A DNA stretch of 64,000 nt from Pachysolen tannophilus NRRL Y-2460 (taxonomy: Eukaryota; Ascomycota; Pichiomycetes; Alaninales; Pachysolenaceae). Under the pieces are notes generated by a model, which ran no database searches, was not told where the DNA came from, and saw only the letters and a list, made by a program, of their open reading frames with translations. Below, in pieces: positions 1 through 9,923 of the stretch. How positions within the stretch are numbered: position 1 is the stretch's first letter; every line of letters starts with the position of its first letter. The stretch spans positions 828,956 through 892,955 of the forward strand of contig KV454011.1 in assembly GCA_001661245.1 (NCBI GenBank), given 5' to 3'. Position numbers and translations under genes: made by a program.

Positions 1-290
1 AAAAAAAAGAAAAAAAATTAAAAAGTGAGGAAAGAGCCTGATATTTATATATGAGAAAAGTGGGAGTGTAAATAACGCTAATCAGTAGTAAATATCTATG
101 TGTTTAGTGAAAAATTTTTTTGCAGCGAAAAAAGCAACTTGAAAAAAGAGAATTGAAAGACAAGATATAGAAAGAGGGAAGTATAAATGAGTTCTGTAAG
201 GGAAATAGAGATTTTAGAGGTGAATGGTTATGAAGACAGAAAGTAGTTAAGTATAATATCAGGTAAAAAAAATTTAAAAAAAAATTTTAT
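1..290. other. AT-rich leftmost flank, no gene seen
   Basis: I see only A-rich sequence here. A 19-codon open frame begins with ATG near 187, but nothing supports it as a gene. The right end holds the nine-base A-run (276-284) that serves as the T-run terminator of the 5S gene on the other strand. Confidence 0.5.
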
Positions 291-411
291 AGATTGCAGC
301 ACCTGAGTTTCGCGTATGGTCTCCCACTACACTACTCGGTCAGGCTCTTAGCAGCTTAACTACAGTTGATCGGACGGGAAACGGTGCTTTCTGCTAGATA
401 TGGCCGCAACC
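291..411 (-). rRNA. 5S ribosomal RNA
   Basis: The minus strand reads as a full 121-nt yeast 5S rRNA. It starts GGTTGCGGCCATATCT and ends GGTGCTGCAATCT. The conserved internal control region (AGTTAAGC, then AGAGCCTGACCGAGTAG) is present. Compared with the S. cerevisiae 5S I recall, there are only a few substitutions. Directly downstream on the minus strand is a nine-T run (276-284), a normal RNA polymerase III terminator, so the gene looks functional. No 18S, 5.8S or 25S sequence is visible beside it and a protein gene lies about 640 bp away. It is therefore either a dispersed 5S gene or the very edge of an rDNA array lying to the left. Confidence 0.95.
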
Positions 412-1049
412 GAAATACTGAGTTAAATTACAAATACACATAGAATAGCACCGATTACATAAGCTGGTTTGTGTAAACATAGTGCCTATTTTTTTTATTT
501 CTCATGATAATTTACTTTTGCTATCTTCTTTTTATAAAAATAATAAATATTTCTCTTTTTTTGTCTAATAATTTCAAGCAATATCTAGAATAACTGAAGT
601 TTGGAAGCGAGTTTCCCAAGTAGTGGTTGATTTAGTTGGAAGAATTTCTTTCGTGGTTTTGAATATTCAGTTGGACATAGATAATCATAAGAAATAGCCT
701 TTAATTTTTAATCTAACTAACTGGGGAGAAATGTAAACTGAATACTGAGACATCTATTAATGTCTTCGAACTATTAAGGAATCGAAAATAATGTGATACT
801 TATCTTGCTTCGGAACGAACCTATTTGTGGCGGACAATTGTAAGAAGAATGTTGATTTCATTACTACTACGACATCATATGAAAATTAAATTTTCTTACA
901 GATATTACCTTAGTTTTAAAGATGCTGAAATATAATATATTTAAAAAGATAAAAGTAGTATGTATGATTATACCATAAGATAACCCACGTAAGTAACTTT
1001 TACTCGTTGTATAGAATTAAGCTGTCAACTGACTTGCTATTATCGAATA
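412..1049. other. Intergenic region between 5S rRNA and the first reductase
   Basis: About 640 bp with no open frame of note and no tRNA or repeat that I can recognise. It holds the 5S gene's upstream flank and the reductase gene's 3' flank. Confidence 0.5.
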
Positions 1050-1808
1050 TCACCAAGGAATCTCAGTTCCATCATTATTCAAAAACTTTCCGGTATCTTC
1101 AAGTTTGAGATTTTTGATAATTTCCAATAAGAGTCTCACAGATTCTTCCTCTGAAATAGTGAGTGTTTCAATAGTTGATTTTAACTCTGGCTGTAACTCT
1201 AGGAGCTTCTTTGATGCGATAACACCACCAGGAGTGGAAACAACGCCGGGATGAACTGCAACGACAACAACTTCTTCATTGGCCAATTCCAGACTCAATA
1301 CCTTTGAGGTGTAGTTTAAAGCAGCCTTTGATTGTCCATAAGCACAATTAGATACAGGAAAGAAATTCCCCATGGAGCCAGCTACACTTGACACAAAAAT
1401 AATCTTCTTGGTGTTGCCCTTCAAAATATAGTCATAAAGTTGTTGATACACCAAAATGGGACCCAAAGTGTTGGTAATATAATGACTAAGAAAAACTTCC
1501 TTAGGCGTTTTGTCAATAGTATAGAAAGAGTCTGCAATTGCAGCATTTGAAATGAAAACATCAATGTGGTCAACACCAATTTTTTTGATCTGCGTTTTAA
1601 TTGTTTGAACTGACAGTTCATCGCTAACGTCTACCGTAATTGGTTTGACATTAGGGCGCAGATTCGAAATATCCACCAATTTTGGGGATCTTTCTAAGTT
1701 GCGAGCGCTAGCAATCACAAGATTGGAAGGCTCTGCACTTATTTGCCGAACGAGTTGGAAGCCAAGGCCGCTAGAACCACCGCTAATGTAATAAATTGTT
1801 TTGGACAT
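1050..1808 (-). CDS. Short-chain dehydrogenase/reductase, IRC24/YIR035C type
   Basis: Predicted 252-residue cytosolic NADP(H)-dependent carbonyl reductase of the classical short-chain dehydrogenase family. The cofactor glycine motif is GGSSGLG (residues 10-16), the NNAG-type motif reads SNAA, and the catalytic Y157-G-Q-S-K161 follows an SSVAG serine segment. Length and C-terminus (GKFLNNDGTEIPW) resemble the benzil-reductase group IRC24/YIR035C of S. cerevisiae. I chose the ATG at 1808 because the open frame upstream begins only with GTG, and because this start makes the protein exactly as long as its paralogue at 2775-3533. The two genes are divergent and share a 966-bp promoter. The substrate cannot be told from sequence; NAG changed to NAA is the one motif oddity. 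Confidence 0.85.
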   Translation of the reverse strand: MSKTIYYISGGSSGLGFQLVRQISAEPSNLVIASARNLERSPKLVDISNLRPNVKPITVDVSDELSVQTIKTQIKKIGVDHIDVFISNAAIADSFYTIDKTPKEVFLSHYITNTLGPILVYQQLYDYILKGNTKKIIFVSSVAGSMGNFFPVSNCAYGQSKAALNYTSKVLSLELANEEVVVVAVHPGVVSTPGGVIASKKLLELQPELKSTIETLTISEEESVRLLLEIIKNLKLEDTGKFLNNDGTEIPW

Positions 1809-1899
1809 GATTGAGATGAATCGCACTCACACTTTGAGTCTTAATAGCTTATTATTGTGAATTTATATCCAAATGATTAAATGATGTTTGCAATAGTGA

Positions 1900-1906
1900 T
1901 TAGTCA
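1900..1906. promoter_or_regulatory. Yap1/AP-1-like element TTAGTCA
   Basis: TTAGTCA lies 92 bp upstream of the leftward reductase ATG. This is a known Yap1 recognition variant. Its function here is inferred from motif and position only. Confidence 0.4.
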
Positions 1907-2010
1907 TTATTCCCGCTAATACCGCTAGCTGATTAAGCGGATTGATATCTTCAGCGTTCTTGCTGTTAACGCCACAGACAAAAAAGGATAGTTTGCTATT
2001 ACAAGAGACA

Positions 2011-2017
2011 TTAGTAA
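2011..2017. promoter_or_regulatory. Yap1-like element TTAGTAA
   Basis: TTAGTAA, the reverse complement of the classical Yap1 element TTACTAA, lies about 200 bp upstream of the leftward reductase gene. Confidence 0.4.
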
Positions 2018-2657
2018 TCAGGGCATTGAACTTCTATTGTGCACCACTTTCACTCATGATTGTACAAAATGCTGCAGATGGATTTAGCTTTTGAATTTTT
2101 TTATGAATATCAATTACTCGGTCTTCTCATTGAAAAAGAAAAATATGCGGCTGCAGCTCCTAAAAAAGCCCCTTACCGTCCCCGATTATCTTCGATAAAT
2201 ATGATATTCAGTAGGGAAGATTACTTGCATTTAGAAAAATTTTTTTAGATCAATACGAGCTTTAAACTATTGTCATGTTTGAAAAACCATTCCCGGAGAG
2301 AAATTTAATAATTGTATTTGAATCTAAGAATTGAATTGATTTAATAATTACTGCGTGATTAAAGTACATGCGTGCGGGGATAGGTGGGCGTATCCTTTTG
2401 AAACATGTAACTATTTAAACTTTTCGCTGATGGACGAATTAGCTATTTTTTTTCATGTCCGGTATACATAAATAAATTTATTTTGGTGTTGAAATCAACT
2501 TTCCTACACTTTTTAGCCTCTTCAATTATAATCTTGCTTCTTGTTGTACTGGCAGCTGGTAGAAATCATCAACGGGAGAATTTAAGTATGAGAGGGAGAT
2601 AGGAGATAGCTTCTAATTGACTTAAGTACGCATTAATGCAATATTTATCTATTAAAT

Positions 2658-2686
2658 CAGCGCTTACTAATGCAGCGCTTACTAAT
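2658..2686 (+). promoter_or_regulatory. Tandem duplicated Yap1-like sites
   Basis: A 14-bp unit (CAGCGCTTACTAAT) occurs twice with its starts 15 bp apart. Each copy carries TTACTAA (2664-2670 and 2679-2685), the canonical Yap1 response element. The pair lies about 90-110 bp upstream of the rightward reductase start, a typical activator position. Control by oxidants or drugs is inferred. Confidence 0.5.
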
Positions 2687-2774
2687 TGCAACGTAGAAAA
2701 CTCTATAAAACGTTCAACGTAGAACAATTGTGACGTCCTGTTGAGTTTTAATCGTTAGTAGTCAATAATATACT

Positions 2775-3533
2775 ATGAGTGAGAGAACTTATTTTCTAAC
2801 AGGAGGAAACCGTGGTATTGGTTACCAATTTGTGGAACAATTAAGCGATGATGCTTCAAATATTGTGATTACAACAGTTCGCAGTTTGGAAAGGTCAGAA
2901 AAATTGATAGAACTTTCAAAGTCTAGGAAGAATATACGTATTATTACGCTTGATATTTCTGACGAAGCTTCAATTAACGAAATACCAAGTAAACTTAAGG
3001 AAAATAACGTTGACGTAATTGATGTTTTTATTTCCAACGCAGGGATTTCTGACTCATATTGGACAGTTGAAAATGCGCCTCGGAAGGTCTGGCTCGAGCA
3101 TTATATAACTAACTCCTTAGGTCCAATCCTAGTCTACCAAAAGCTTCATGACTTTATCTTGAACAGTAAGGTAAAGAAACTTGTATTCATCAGTTCCGAG
3201 GTTGGTTCAATTGGTAAGTTTTTGCCAGTTTCTGTATCTGCGTATGGTCAGTCAAAAGCAGCACTAGACTATACTGTCAAAGAGATAAGTTTTGAATTGG
3301 CTCGAGAAAATCTGATTGTTTTTGCCTTTTCTCCAGGCATGGTGAGCACTGATATGGGAAATTATGGGTTGAAAAAAATAACAGAAGCCACCCCTGAACT
3401 GGCTGCTCAGCTCAAGGAATCAATGATTACGGATCATGAATCTGTTAAGTCTATGTTGTCATTTATTGAAAATGCCACTCAGGAGAGTTCGGGTAAATTT
3501 TTCAGATACGATGGTTCTGAAATTCAATGGTGA
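2775..3533 (+). CDS. Short-chain dehydrogenase/reductase, IRC24/YIR035C type (paralogue)
   Basis: A 252-residue paralogue of the reductase at 1050-1808, with the same length and the same layout. It has the cofactor motif GGNRGIG near residue 10, an intact SNAG motif, the serine segment ISSEVGS, and catalytic Y157 and K161 in AYGQSK. Family knowledge points to NADPH-dependent reduction of ketones or diketones in the cytosol. The head-to-head arrangement suggests an inverted local duplication, but the two proteins have diverged clearly, so it is not recent. Two TTACTAA sites just upstream suggest stress-induced expression. Confidence 0.88.
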   Translation: MSERTYFLTGGNRGIGYQFVEQLSDDASNIVITTVRSLERSEKLIELSKSRKNIRIITLDISDEASINEIPSKLKENNVDVIDVFISNAGISDSYWTVENAPRKVWLEHYITNSLGPILVYQKLHDFILNSKVKKLVFISSEVGSIGKFLPVSVSAYGQSKAALDYTVKEISFELARENLIVFAFSPGMVSTDMGNYGLKKITEATPELAAQLKESMITDHESVKSMLSFIENATQESSGKFFRYDGSEIQW

Positions 3534-4462
3534 TTTAAATACTTAGTTATATATATATATATATGTACCCGGTCCTAAATTTAGTTGTGTCTAAAATGGT
3601 ATAAGAAGGGTGAATCACACTGAACTGCCATTAATAATTAGCTTTTATACCACAAGATCGAAATATAAGAACAGATGAAGTAGAATTACATCTCAATTGT
3701 ACTTATTGAAGTGAACAAACTGATAGTCTCTTATGGTCCTATATGTACTGCTCTTGATTAGAATTGGTAACCAAATATTATTTTTAAAGAAGTACTGAGC
3801 TCATCCAAGACATATTTTACAAAATATATTGCTGGAATAAAATCATAATTATAAACTATAATTTATCTATCAAACGGTTTTGCTGTTACCTTATTCGATT
3901 TGCATGTCAGTTCAAATAACTAACGCGTGACCTCGTGTACTAGGTATTCAATGACGGAGGCATGTAAAATTTATGTCTAAGATATCTAATAAAACATAAT
4001 CAGGAGAAGCATGGAGGAAGATCTTAGTCATTCACAATAAAGAGTAGACTGTTTGATTACAAATTTACAACATCAATCACAGAAGTGGCCCATATAAACA
4101 TGTATACGCAATAACCTCTTTCTTAATTTTATTTTTTTTTTTTTTTTTTTTTTTTTTCAATGAAATCAGATTTCTTTGGTAAAAAGAAGATAAAAGAAAC
4201 TATAATAAAAACAGCACTTTTGCCAAATAAAACGGAAACCTTGTCTAAATAGCCTGCCTTCCTTTATGGTAAATATCTGTTAGTCAATTAGTTAAGATAG
4301 TAGTGTAATAAGTCCTTATGATGAATAATGTCACGTATTTGTAATTTAGTTTGACAGATCAATTATATCCAATTTTTCATTAAAAAATTCAACCGTTTTA
4401 TTAGTATTTCAATAGATATTATTGAAATTAGTATATCATATTAGAAAGAAAATAAAGAGGAA
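3534..4462. other. Intergenic region with AT microsatellite and T26 tract
   Basis: About 930 bp without a recognisable gene. It contains an (AT)8 run (3549-3564), a 26-base T tract (4132-4157), an ACGCGT near 3923, and a 9-bp inverted repeat just before SRP14. Confidence 0.5.
4406..4428. repeat. Perfect 9-bp inverted repeat in the SRP14 leader region
   Basis: ATTTCAATA (4406-4414) and TATTGAAAT (4420-4428) are perfect complements separated by 5 nt, and are bracketed by copies of TTAGTAT. The element ends 34 bp before the SRP14 ATG, so it could be a factor site or a hairpin in the mRNA leader. Confidence 0.5.
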
Positions 4463-4903
4463 ATGACACTATTGGAAAATGATCAAGTAAGTATTCTATA
4501 CGATTTTATGCTATTGATTTTTTTGAAGCGAGTACTAACTTTTCAATAGTTCTTGAGATCAGTTTCTGATCTATTAGTTAAGACAAATGGAGACTCTTCA
4601 GTTTATTTGACTCAAAAAAGATTGTCTCCAGAAACTAAGCAAGAAGTCGAAACACCACTTTTAATGATAAATGTACAGCAACCAACTTCGGAATCAACAT
4701 ATCCTATAATAATTCGAATTACGAATGGTTCAAAAGATAAGGCAACGAAGGTAAAGTATAGCACTGTGGTTGAAGCGAATAAATTAGATGAATTTTGGGA
4801 AAATTATACAAATGCTTTGAAAAATGGTATGATTGGCTTGAAGAAAAAAGACAAGAAGAAGAAGAACAAGAATAAGAATAAGAAAAAAATATTGAAAAAC
4901 TAA
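4463..4903 (+). CDS. SRP14: Signal recognition particle subunit SRP14
   Basis: Alu-domain protein of the signal recognition particle, which binds 7SL/scR1 RNA and helps slow translation during targeting to the ER. The gene is split: exon 1 is 4463-4486 (MTLLENDQ), the intron 4487-4549, and exon 2 4550-4903, giving 125 residues. Joining yields an N-terminus closely matching animal SRP14 (MVLLESEQFL), which confirms both start and splice. The core SVYLTQKRL and the end GLKKKDKKKK are typical; the Lys tail is RNA binding. The neighbour is UBX3 in convergent orientation, as for YDL092W and YDL091C in S. cerevisiae. Confidence 0.92.
4487..4549 (+). other. Spliceosomal intron of SRP14
   Basis: 63 nt, with donor GTAAGT, branch site TACTAAC at 4533-4539 and acceptor TAG. 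Phase 0. Confidence 0.92.
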
Positions 4904-5089
4904 GTTGCTATTTATATATGTTTAATGATAAGTCGTACGATTTAGAAGATACAATGTGATAATTCCATTTAATATTTACAAACGTATAACAGTCAGAGAT
5001 TGTAGAGCTATTAAAAATTAAAACGTAAGGTTCAACTAAAGAAATATGAACAATCTTATTTTACTATACAATGTCATCAACAACTTTAT

Positions 5090-6802
5090 TTATTCATCGT
5101 CTTCAGGTTCTATCATGATTAAATTACCATTAGGATACACCAATTTATTGTTGCAAATTTCTTCATCGTAGCTCAATTTTAATTCCTCCTTTGGTAGCAT
5201 GGACATTAACCTGAATTTATAAATATGATTATAGTCTTTTGGTTTAATAAAACTATCTTCCGAATTAATGGAATTCGGTATATCATTAGTTATACATTCA
5301 ACAAATGCAAAGATTTCTTCAATTTTACAATCCTTATAAAATAATCTCGAAATTCTCTTTTCATTGTTTAGTCTAATTGCAACTCTTGCAAACGATTTTT
5401 TATCATCTTTTTTCATGTCAGGTTCGGGTCTCAAATTTTGGTATCTCCAATATAACCATTTTAATTTTTGCTCTTGATTTCTTGCAGCTTTTTCCTCAGC
5501 TTCTCTACTTCTTCTTTCTTCTTCTTCGTGCTGTTGAATTAATCTTAACCTTTCTTGTTCCCTTCTTCTATCATTTTCAAGTGAACGTTGGTAAGCTAAA
5601 TCTTGTTCCAACCTCAAATTTCTTTCTCTTTCACGTTGTTCATGTTCAGTTCTCAATGAAACTAGTGTTGGATTTTGTCTTTCGTAAGTTCTGTTAAATT
5701 TATTTATAACTTTGTTGATGTTCAATGTCATGTTTTGAGGATTAAAATACTTATACGGGACACCTTGAATCTTGGAAACTAATGACAAAGTTGGTGAAGA
5801 AGTATTTGAACCTGTGGAAGTTGGAATTTGATCAACTGTCAAAGTCAAGAGACCTAAAAATGGGAACTTGTTAACCGAAAAAGTATCAGCAATCTGGAAA
5901 CTCTCACTTTCTTTCAAATTGCCACCCCATATATAAATTTGTTTTTCTTGTAAAAATTTTAAAAACTGTTTATTTAATAATATCTCATTAATAAATGTTG
6001 CTTTATCTTCATGATGGTCACTTTGTAAATAAATCATAAGCCAACTGCATTCTTTTTTAACCTTATATAAGGCATTAGTGTAAGAACATTCTAAAAAATT
6101 AGGTCTTTGAATCTCCATCAATGAAGAATCATTGACAGCAATATATTCTGTTGGTGGTGGAAGCTGTTGCTGAATATCAACTAATGGCTTGTTATTAATA
6201 AATTCATCAAATTCATAAATAAATCTTCTAGATCTCTCTGTAGGATTTGTTAAATTCTTTCTAGCATAATAGGTTCGACTACTGCTGTTATTATCCAATC
6301 CTACCAACTTTGATACAACTGGGAATAATTTATTTACAACGAAATATATTAGCAGCTTAAAAATGGCAAATAAAAATACCAAGGGCAATATAAGAATGAA
6401 CATAACATAATAAGCCGAATTATTGATTAACTTGTATAATTTTGAAGGATGCACTGTCTGTTCTGAAATAAAAGCTCCTGGCATATTACTTGTACCGCCA
6501 TTCTCACTATCAGATAATGCCTGATAACCCGCAAAATTCCATATTCTATTAAAAATATTAGGGGTATTGGGACGATTACTGTTCCCGTTCATGCTTGAAT
6601 TGTTGATTCTTTCTGTATAATGATTAAGGAAAGTTTGTCGAGATGGATAAACTTGGTAATAATCGATCAATGATAACTCCAAATCCCAATTATTTCTTCC
6701 GAGAAAAACTATAATGTCGGAATCTGAAATATTTGTATTGCTAATTGATCTAAATTGGGCTAAAGTATTTTGTTGTTCTTCTGATAATGATGAATGATTC
6801 AT
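5090..6802 (-). CDS. UBX3: UBA-UAS-UBX domain protein, UBX3
   Basis: 570-residue Cdc48/p97 adaptor of the FAF2/UBXD8 group. In order I see a UBA-like N-terminus (about residues 5-50), a long hydrophobic stretch near 130-160 that could be a membrane hairpin, a UAS thioredoxin-like domain (about 215-370), a charged coiled coil rich in E and R (about 385-450), and a C-terminal UBX domain ending YPNGNLIMIEPEDDE. Such proteins recruit Cdc48 to ubiquitinated substrates at membranes. UBX2 and UBX3 share this layout; I prefer UBX3 because S. cerevisiae UBX3 (YDL091C) lies convergent to SRP14, exactly as here. The symbol therefore rests partly on gene order. Confidence 0.82.
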   Translation of the reverse strand: MNHSSLSEEQQNTLAQFRSISNTNISDSDIIVFLGRNNWDLELSLIDYYQVYPSRQTFLNHYTERINNSSMNGNSNRPNTPNIFNRIWNFAGYQALSDSENGGTSNMPGAFISEQTVHPSKLYKLINNSAYYVMFILILPLVFLFAIFKLLIYFVVNKLFPVVSKLVGLDNNSSSRTYYARKNLTNPTERSRRFIYEFDEFINNKPLVDIQQQLPPPTEYIAVNDSSLMEIQRPNFLECSYTNALYKVKKECSWLMIYLQSDHHEDKATFINEILLNKQFLKFLQEKQIYIWGGNLKESESFQIADTFSVNKFPFLGLLTLTVDQIPTSTGSNTSSPTLSLVSKIQGVPYKYFNPQNMTLNINKVINKFNRTYERQNPTLVSLRTEHEQRERERNLRLEQDLAYQRSLENDRRREQERLRLIQQHEEEERRSREAEEKAARNQEQKLKWLYWRYQNLRPEPDMKKDDKKSFARVAIRLNNEKRISRLFYKDCKIEEIFAFVECITNDIPNSINSEDSFIKPKDYNHIYKFRLMSMLPKEELKLSYDEEICNNKLVYPNGNLIMIEPEDDE

Positions 6803-7472
6803 TTATTCGTCTTTTATTGTACATTAAATGTTGAAAAAACAGCTTCAATAACAAAGGACAAAATAAATTAATACTTAATCAATAAGATCTTTTCATCCAC
6901 TTGAAACATTAAACCCAAATCAAGATTATAAAACAAAACAGTTTATTAAATAATATTAATTAACAAGACATTTCTTTCTACACACATTTCGTAAACCAGT
7001 TGAAAACACTAGGGCGGTAAAAAAAACAAAAATAAATTAAAAATAGCCCTAGTTTTATGAACTTGCAGAATTCAATAGAATTGGAATTAGAATTGGAATT
7101 GGAATGATTAACCAATGATCTTCAGCCTTATCGAGGGTAATTATTTTAAAATTCCGAACCACAAATAAAGCATGTTCTTTCAAATGGATATCACCTCCAA
7201 CAATTGGCACGTCTAAATTCTTGATGTTTAAAAAGTTAACAAGTTAAAAGAGATTTACGGAATTCTACGATATCTGAAAACGGAAATTTAAGAGATAAAA
7301 TAAATATATTTTTACAGACACTCTATCTTAAATTGGTTTATAAAAATCTAAGAACTAAAAAAAAAAGGCAAAAAAAAAAATACGATATAATTAATATAAA
7401 TACATATAATAAACAATCATTAAATAGACCAGCTTCTTTGGGGATTGTTTTCTGACATTTTTTTTTTTTTCA
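6803..7472. other. Intergenic region between BTA1 and UBX3
   Basis: About 670 bp. It holds the UBX3 promoter and BTA1 3' flank. A short GAATTG/GAATTA repetitive stretch lies near 7070-7105. No gene recognised. Confidence 0.45.
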
Positions 7473-9728
7473 TTATTTACGATGTCCTGAAATTTTAGTA
7501 CAAACCCAAGTTGACGCATACATATTAATCCTGTCAATTGCCTTTCCTGGTGTTCTTACACCAACTGCTTCACATTTAAATCCATTTTGTTCAAATTTTT
7601 TAATATACCATGGGAATACAGAAGCTGATCTCAACAAAACTCTTCCATTATCAGTTAAAGAATTATGTAAAGATTTAATTTCGTTTATAGCGTCCACACC
7701 TTTAGGATCAAACCAGTCCATGTGATCCATTATAATTGCTACTGTAAGTCTTTTTTTGCTCAATCTTGCAAACACATCATTTAAGGTATCTGTATGTAAT
7801 CTAATTCTGTCTAAAGGTGAGTTTTCAGATTTTGACAATAATTTATAACCTTTCTTGCTAACATAATCTGGACAATTATCTTTCCTGTAATGACCCATCA
7901 AAGTCAAATAATAGAAATAATTATCAGTTGAAATTAATGATCTGTCAATGACTGGATCTAAAGTTCCAATAATGTAACTTAAAATAGAGCCACCAATCAT
8001 ACTTGCTTGGTTAACTGGAACACCTAAAGCTTTCCACAAAAAAATTGGATTTCCAACCAATAATCTTCCAATAAATCTATTGAATAAAATAGGTTTAATT
8101 TTTTGATCCCAGATTGATCTTTGCTCCTTTAACGTTTTAGCTTGACAAAGTTCTTCAACATCATCCGAAGAACCGGTTAACTTAAAGAGATATTTTACTA
8201 ATCTCAAAGCCCATCTTGTTGAACCAGTATCATATAAACCATTTCCATAAATATTAAAAGTTTTTTGTCCCTTAGCTAACCAAAACTGGAAAGCATTTGA
8301 AGATAAATGTGGAGATAATTTTGTAATTAATAATTCCTCAAAATTTTCAATTTTTCCCATACCAAACATCTTCCAAACTTCTTCTTGTGTTAATGATCTT
8401 AAAGCAGCCAATTTCAATTCAGTCAAATGGTTTTGACATGGATTTAAATCAACACCATGAATTCTTCTTGGAGGATCTGGTAAACAAGCATAAGATAACA
8501 AGTTATCACCAGCAGAGGTAATAGCTAAAACGGTATCTTCTGAACTAAGATTTAAAATTCTAGCATCTTCTCTAGGATCTTCCCAAGTAAAAGCATAAAT
8601 ATATTGATTTTTAAATTGTTCATATTGAGGATTGATTTCATCAAAGAAAATTCTCCAAACTTCTTGTTGATAAAAAATTGATGGATAAGGCAATCCTTTT
8701 TCAAAATTTTTTAAAGCGGCTTCAAATGCTTTACTTTTTGGAACAATATCGTTTTTATTTTGATCGACTGGAGCAAGGTATGGAGATTCTGTTGCCAATG
8801 CATTAATACGATGCATCAAATTTTCAGATTCTTCAGTTTGACTAACACCAATCCAAATGTAATATGGAATAAAACCTAAAGTAACATTGTATAAATTTAA
8901 AGATTTAACTGTACCAAACTTGTATTCTAAATAATCTCTTCTTGAAGGATCCAAGAAAACTCTATCGCATTCAAACCAGATTTTCCAAAAATTTCTCAAA
9001 ATCCATGGAATATGACGATTAACCAAACCGCCAAGGGTATTAATTCTACCAATTGAAGTGTCAGAAGACTGAACACCAAAATCGACACAGCTAATAATTG
9101 CATCTTTATCTAAGAAAGAAGCAGCATGATCAATTGCAGAATAATAAGTTGGAATCATTGATAAAGAATATGAAAAAGTGATCAAATCTGCACAGGCATG
9201 ATTGATTTTAAAATCAGAAGCATCAGAGCAAATAATGTGAACGTTTTTCCAATTGTTTGTTTGGCATCTTTTTTTTGCAACTTCACATAAAGAAGGGGAT
9301 AAATCAATTAAATAAACAGCGGTAAAATTTTCAGAAATTGGGAAAAAACTATCCATTTTTTCAATGTTTGAACCTGTTCCACCCCCAATATCAATCCAAA
9401 CAAGATCCTTCTTTTTTTTCAAATGAGCAATTGCTAACTTAAGCGCCCTTTCCCTTCCATTAAGTAAAATTTCCCTTGTTGAATCATAAACATTGGCTTG
9501 TGTCTTATAGAACATTTCCAAGTTATTTTGTTGGTCTCCACAACCATCTTTACTTAAAAAAGGTTTCAAAAAACAGGCCCAGCAAAATTTGGAAATAGAA
9601 CGTGCCTTGTCATTAAATAAACAAGAAACAAATACAAAACTTATTAAAATTGATCCCGAAATTGTAAGGAAATATGGAAGTGATATATCACTAAACATAT
9701 TCAGCATTCTGGCATCAATTGAAGCCAT
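7473..9728 (-). CDS. BTA1: Betaine lipid (DGTS) synthase
   Basis: 751-residue bifunctional enzyme that builds the phosphorus-free membrane lipid diacylglyceryl-trimethylhomoserine. It transfers the aminobutyrate part of S-adenosylmethionine to diacylglycerol and then N-methylates it three times. An N-terminal membrane segment (about residues 16-37) is followed by a BtaB-like methyltransferase with SAM motif IDIGGGTGSN (about 112-121). The BtaA-like 3-amino-3-carboxypropyl transferase fills the second half (from about 350), with FTWEDPR and the DLNPCQ segment. This order, methyltransferase first, is the fungal arrangement and the reverse of the algal one. S. cerevisiae lacks the gene. The promoter has a TATA box and two CACGTG palindromes, which fits the known induction of this pathway by phosphate limitation. 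Confidence 0.93.
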   Translation of the reverse strand: MASIDARMLNMFSDISLPYFLTISGSILISFVFVSCLFNDKARSISKFCWACFLKPFLSKDGCGDQQNNLEMFYKTQANVYDSTREILLNGRERALKLAIAHLKKKKDLVWIDIGGGTGSNIEKMDSFFPISENFTAVYLIDLSPSLCEVAKKRCQTNNWKNVHIICSDASDFKINHACADLITFSYSLSMIPTYYSAIDHAASFLDKDAIISCVDFGVQSSDTSIGRINTLGGLVNRHIPWILRNFWKIWFECDRVFLDPSRRDYLEYKFGTVKSLNLYNVTLGFIPYYIWIGVSQTEESENLMHRINALATESPYLAPVDQNKNDIVPKSKAFEAALKNFEKGLPYPSIFYQQEVWRIFFDEINPQYEQFKNQYIYAFTWEDPREDARILNLSSEDTVLAITSAGDNLLSYACLPDPPRRIHGVDLNPCQNHLTELKLAALRSLTQEEVWKMFGMGKIENFEELLITKLSPHLSSNAFQFWLAKGQKTFNIYGNGLYDTGSTRWALRLVKYLFKLTGSSDDVEELCQAKTLKEQRSIWDQKIKPILFNRFIGRLLVGNPIFLWKALGVPVNQASMIGGSILSYIIGTLDPVIDRSLISTDNYFYYLTLMGHYRKDNCPDYVSKKGYKLLSKSENSPLDRIRLHTDTLNDVFARLSKKRLTVAIIMDHMDWFDPKGVDAINEIKSLHNSLTDNGRVLLRSASVFPWYIKKFEQNGFKCEAVGVRTPGKAIDRINMYASTWVCTKISGHRK

Positions 9729-9853
9729 TTTTGAAATTAGTTAAATCAGTTCAAAGAATGAAAAAAGAAAAAAGAAAAAGAAAAACAAAGAAAGAGATGG
9801 TATAAGTAATTGTTCTTGTGCAATTACATAACAAAGGGAAGCAAAATCTCATT

Positions 9854-9861
9854 CTTATATA
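9854..9861 (-). promoter_or_regulatory. TATA box of BTA1
   Basis: TATATAAG on the minus strand, about 126 bp upstream of the BTA1 ATG. Confidence 0.55.
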
Positions 9862-9913
9862 AATGGTACTCCCATAAAGTTTGTTTTTGAAGCTGTTGTG
9901 AAACAGTCCTACT

Positions 9914-9923
9914 CACACGTGTG
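9914..9923. promoter_or_regulatory. CACACGTGTG palindrome, Pho4/Cbf1-type site
   Basis: A perfect 10-bp palindrome with core CACGTG (9916-9921), about 188 bp upstream of BTA1. CACGTG is bound by Pho4 (phosphate starvation) and Cbf1. Assignment to Pho4 is inferred from the target gene. Confidence 0.5.

Larger units (their letters stand above)
1809..2774. other. Shared divergent promoter of the two reductase genes
   Basis: This 966-bp region serves both reductases. It holds Yap1-type elements near each gene (1900-1906, 2011-2017, 2664-2670, 2679-2685). A 62-codon open frame at 2060-2248 has no family resemblance and is probably chance. Confidence 0.6.

Noticed and set aside
2060-2248. 62-codon open frame in the reductase promoter
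   Set aside because: No domain, no leader or promoter of its own, and it overlaps the divergent regulatory region; most likely chance.
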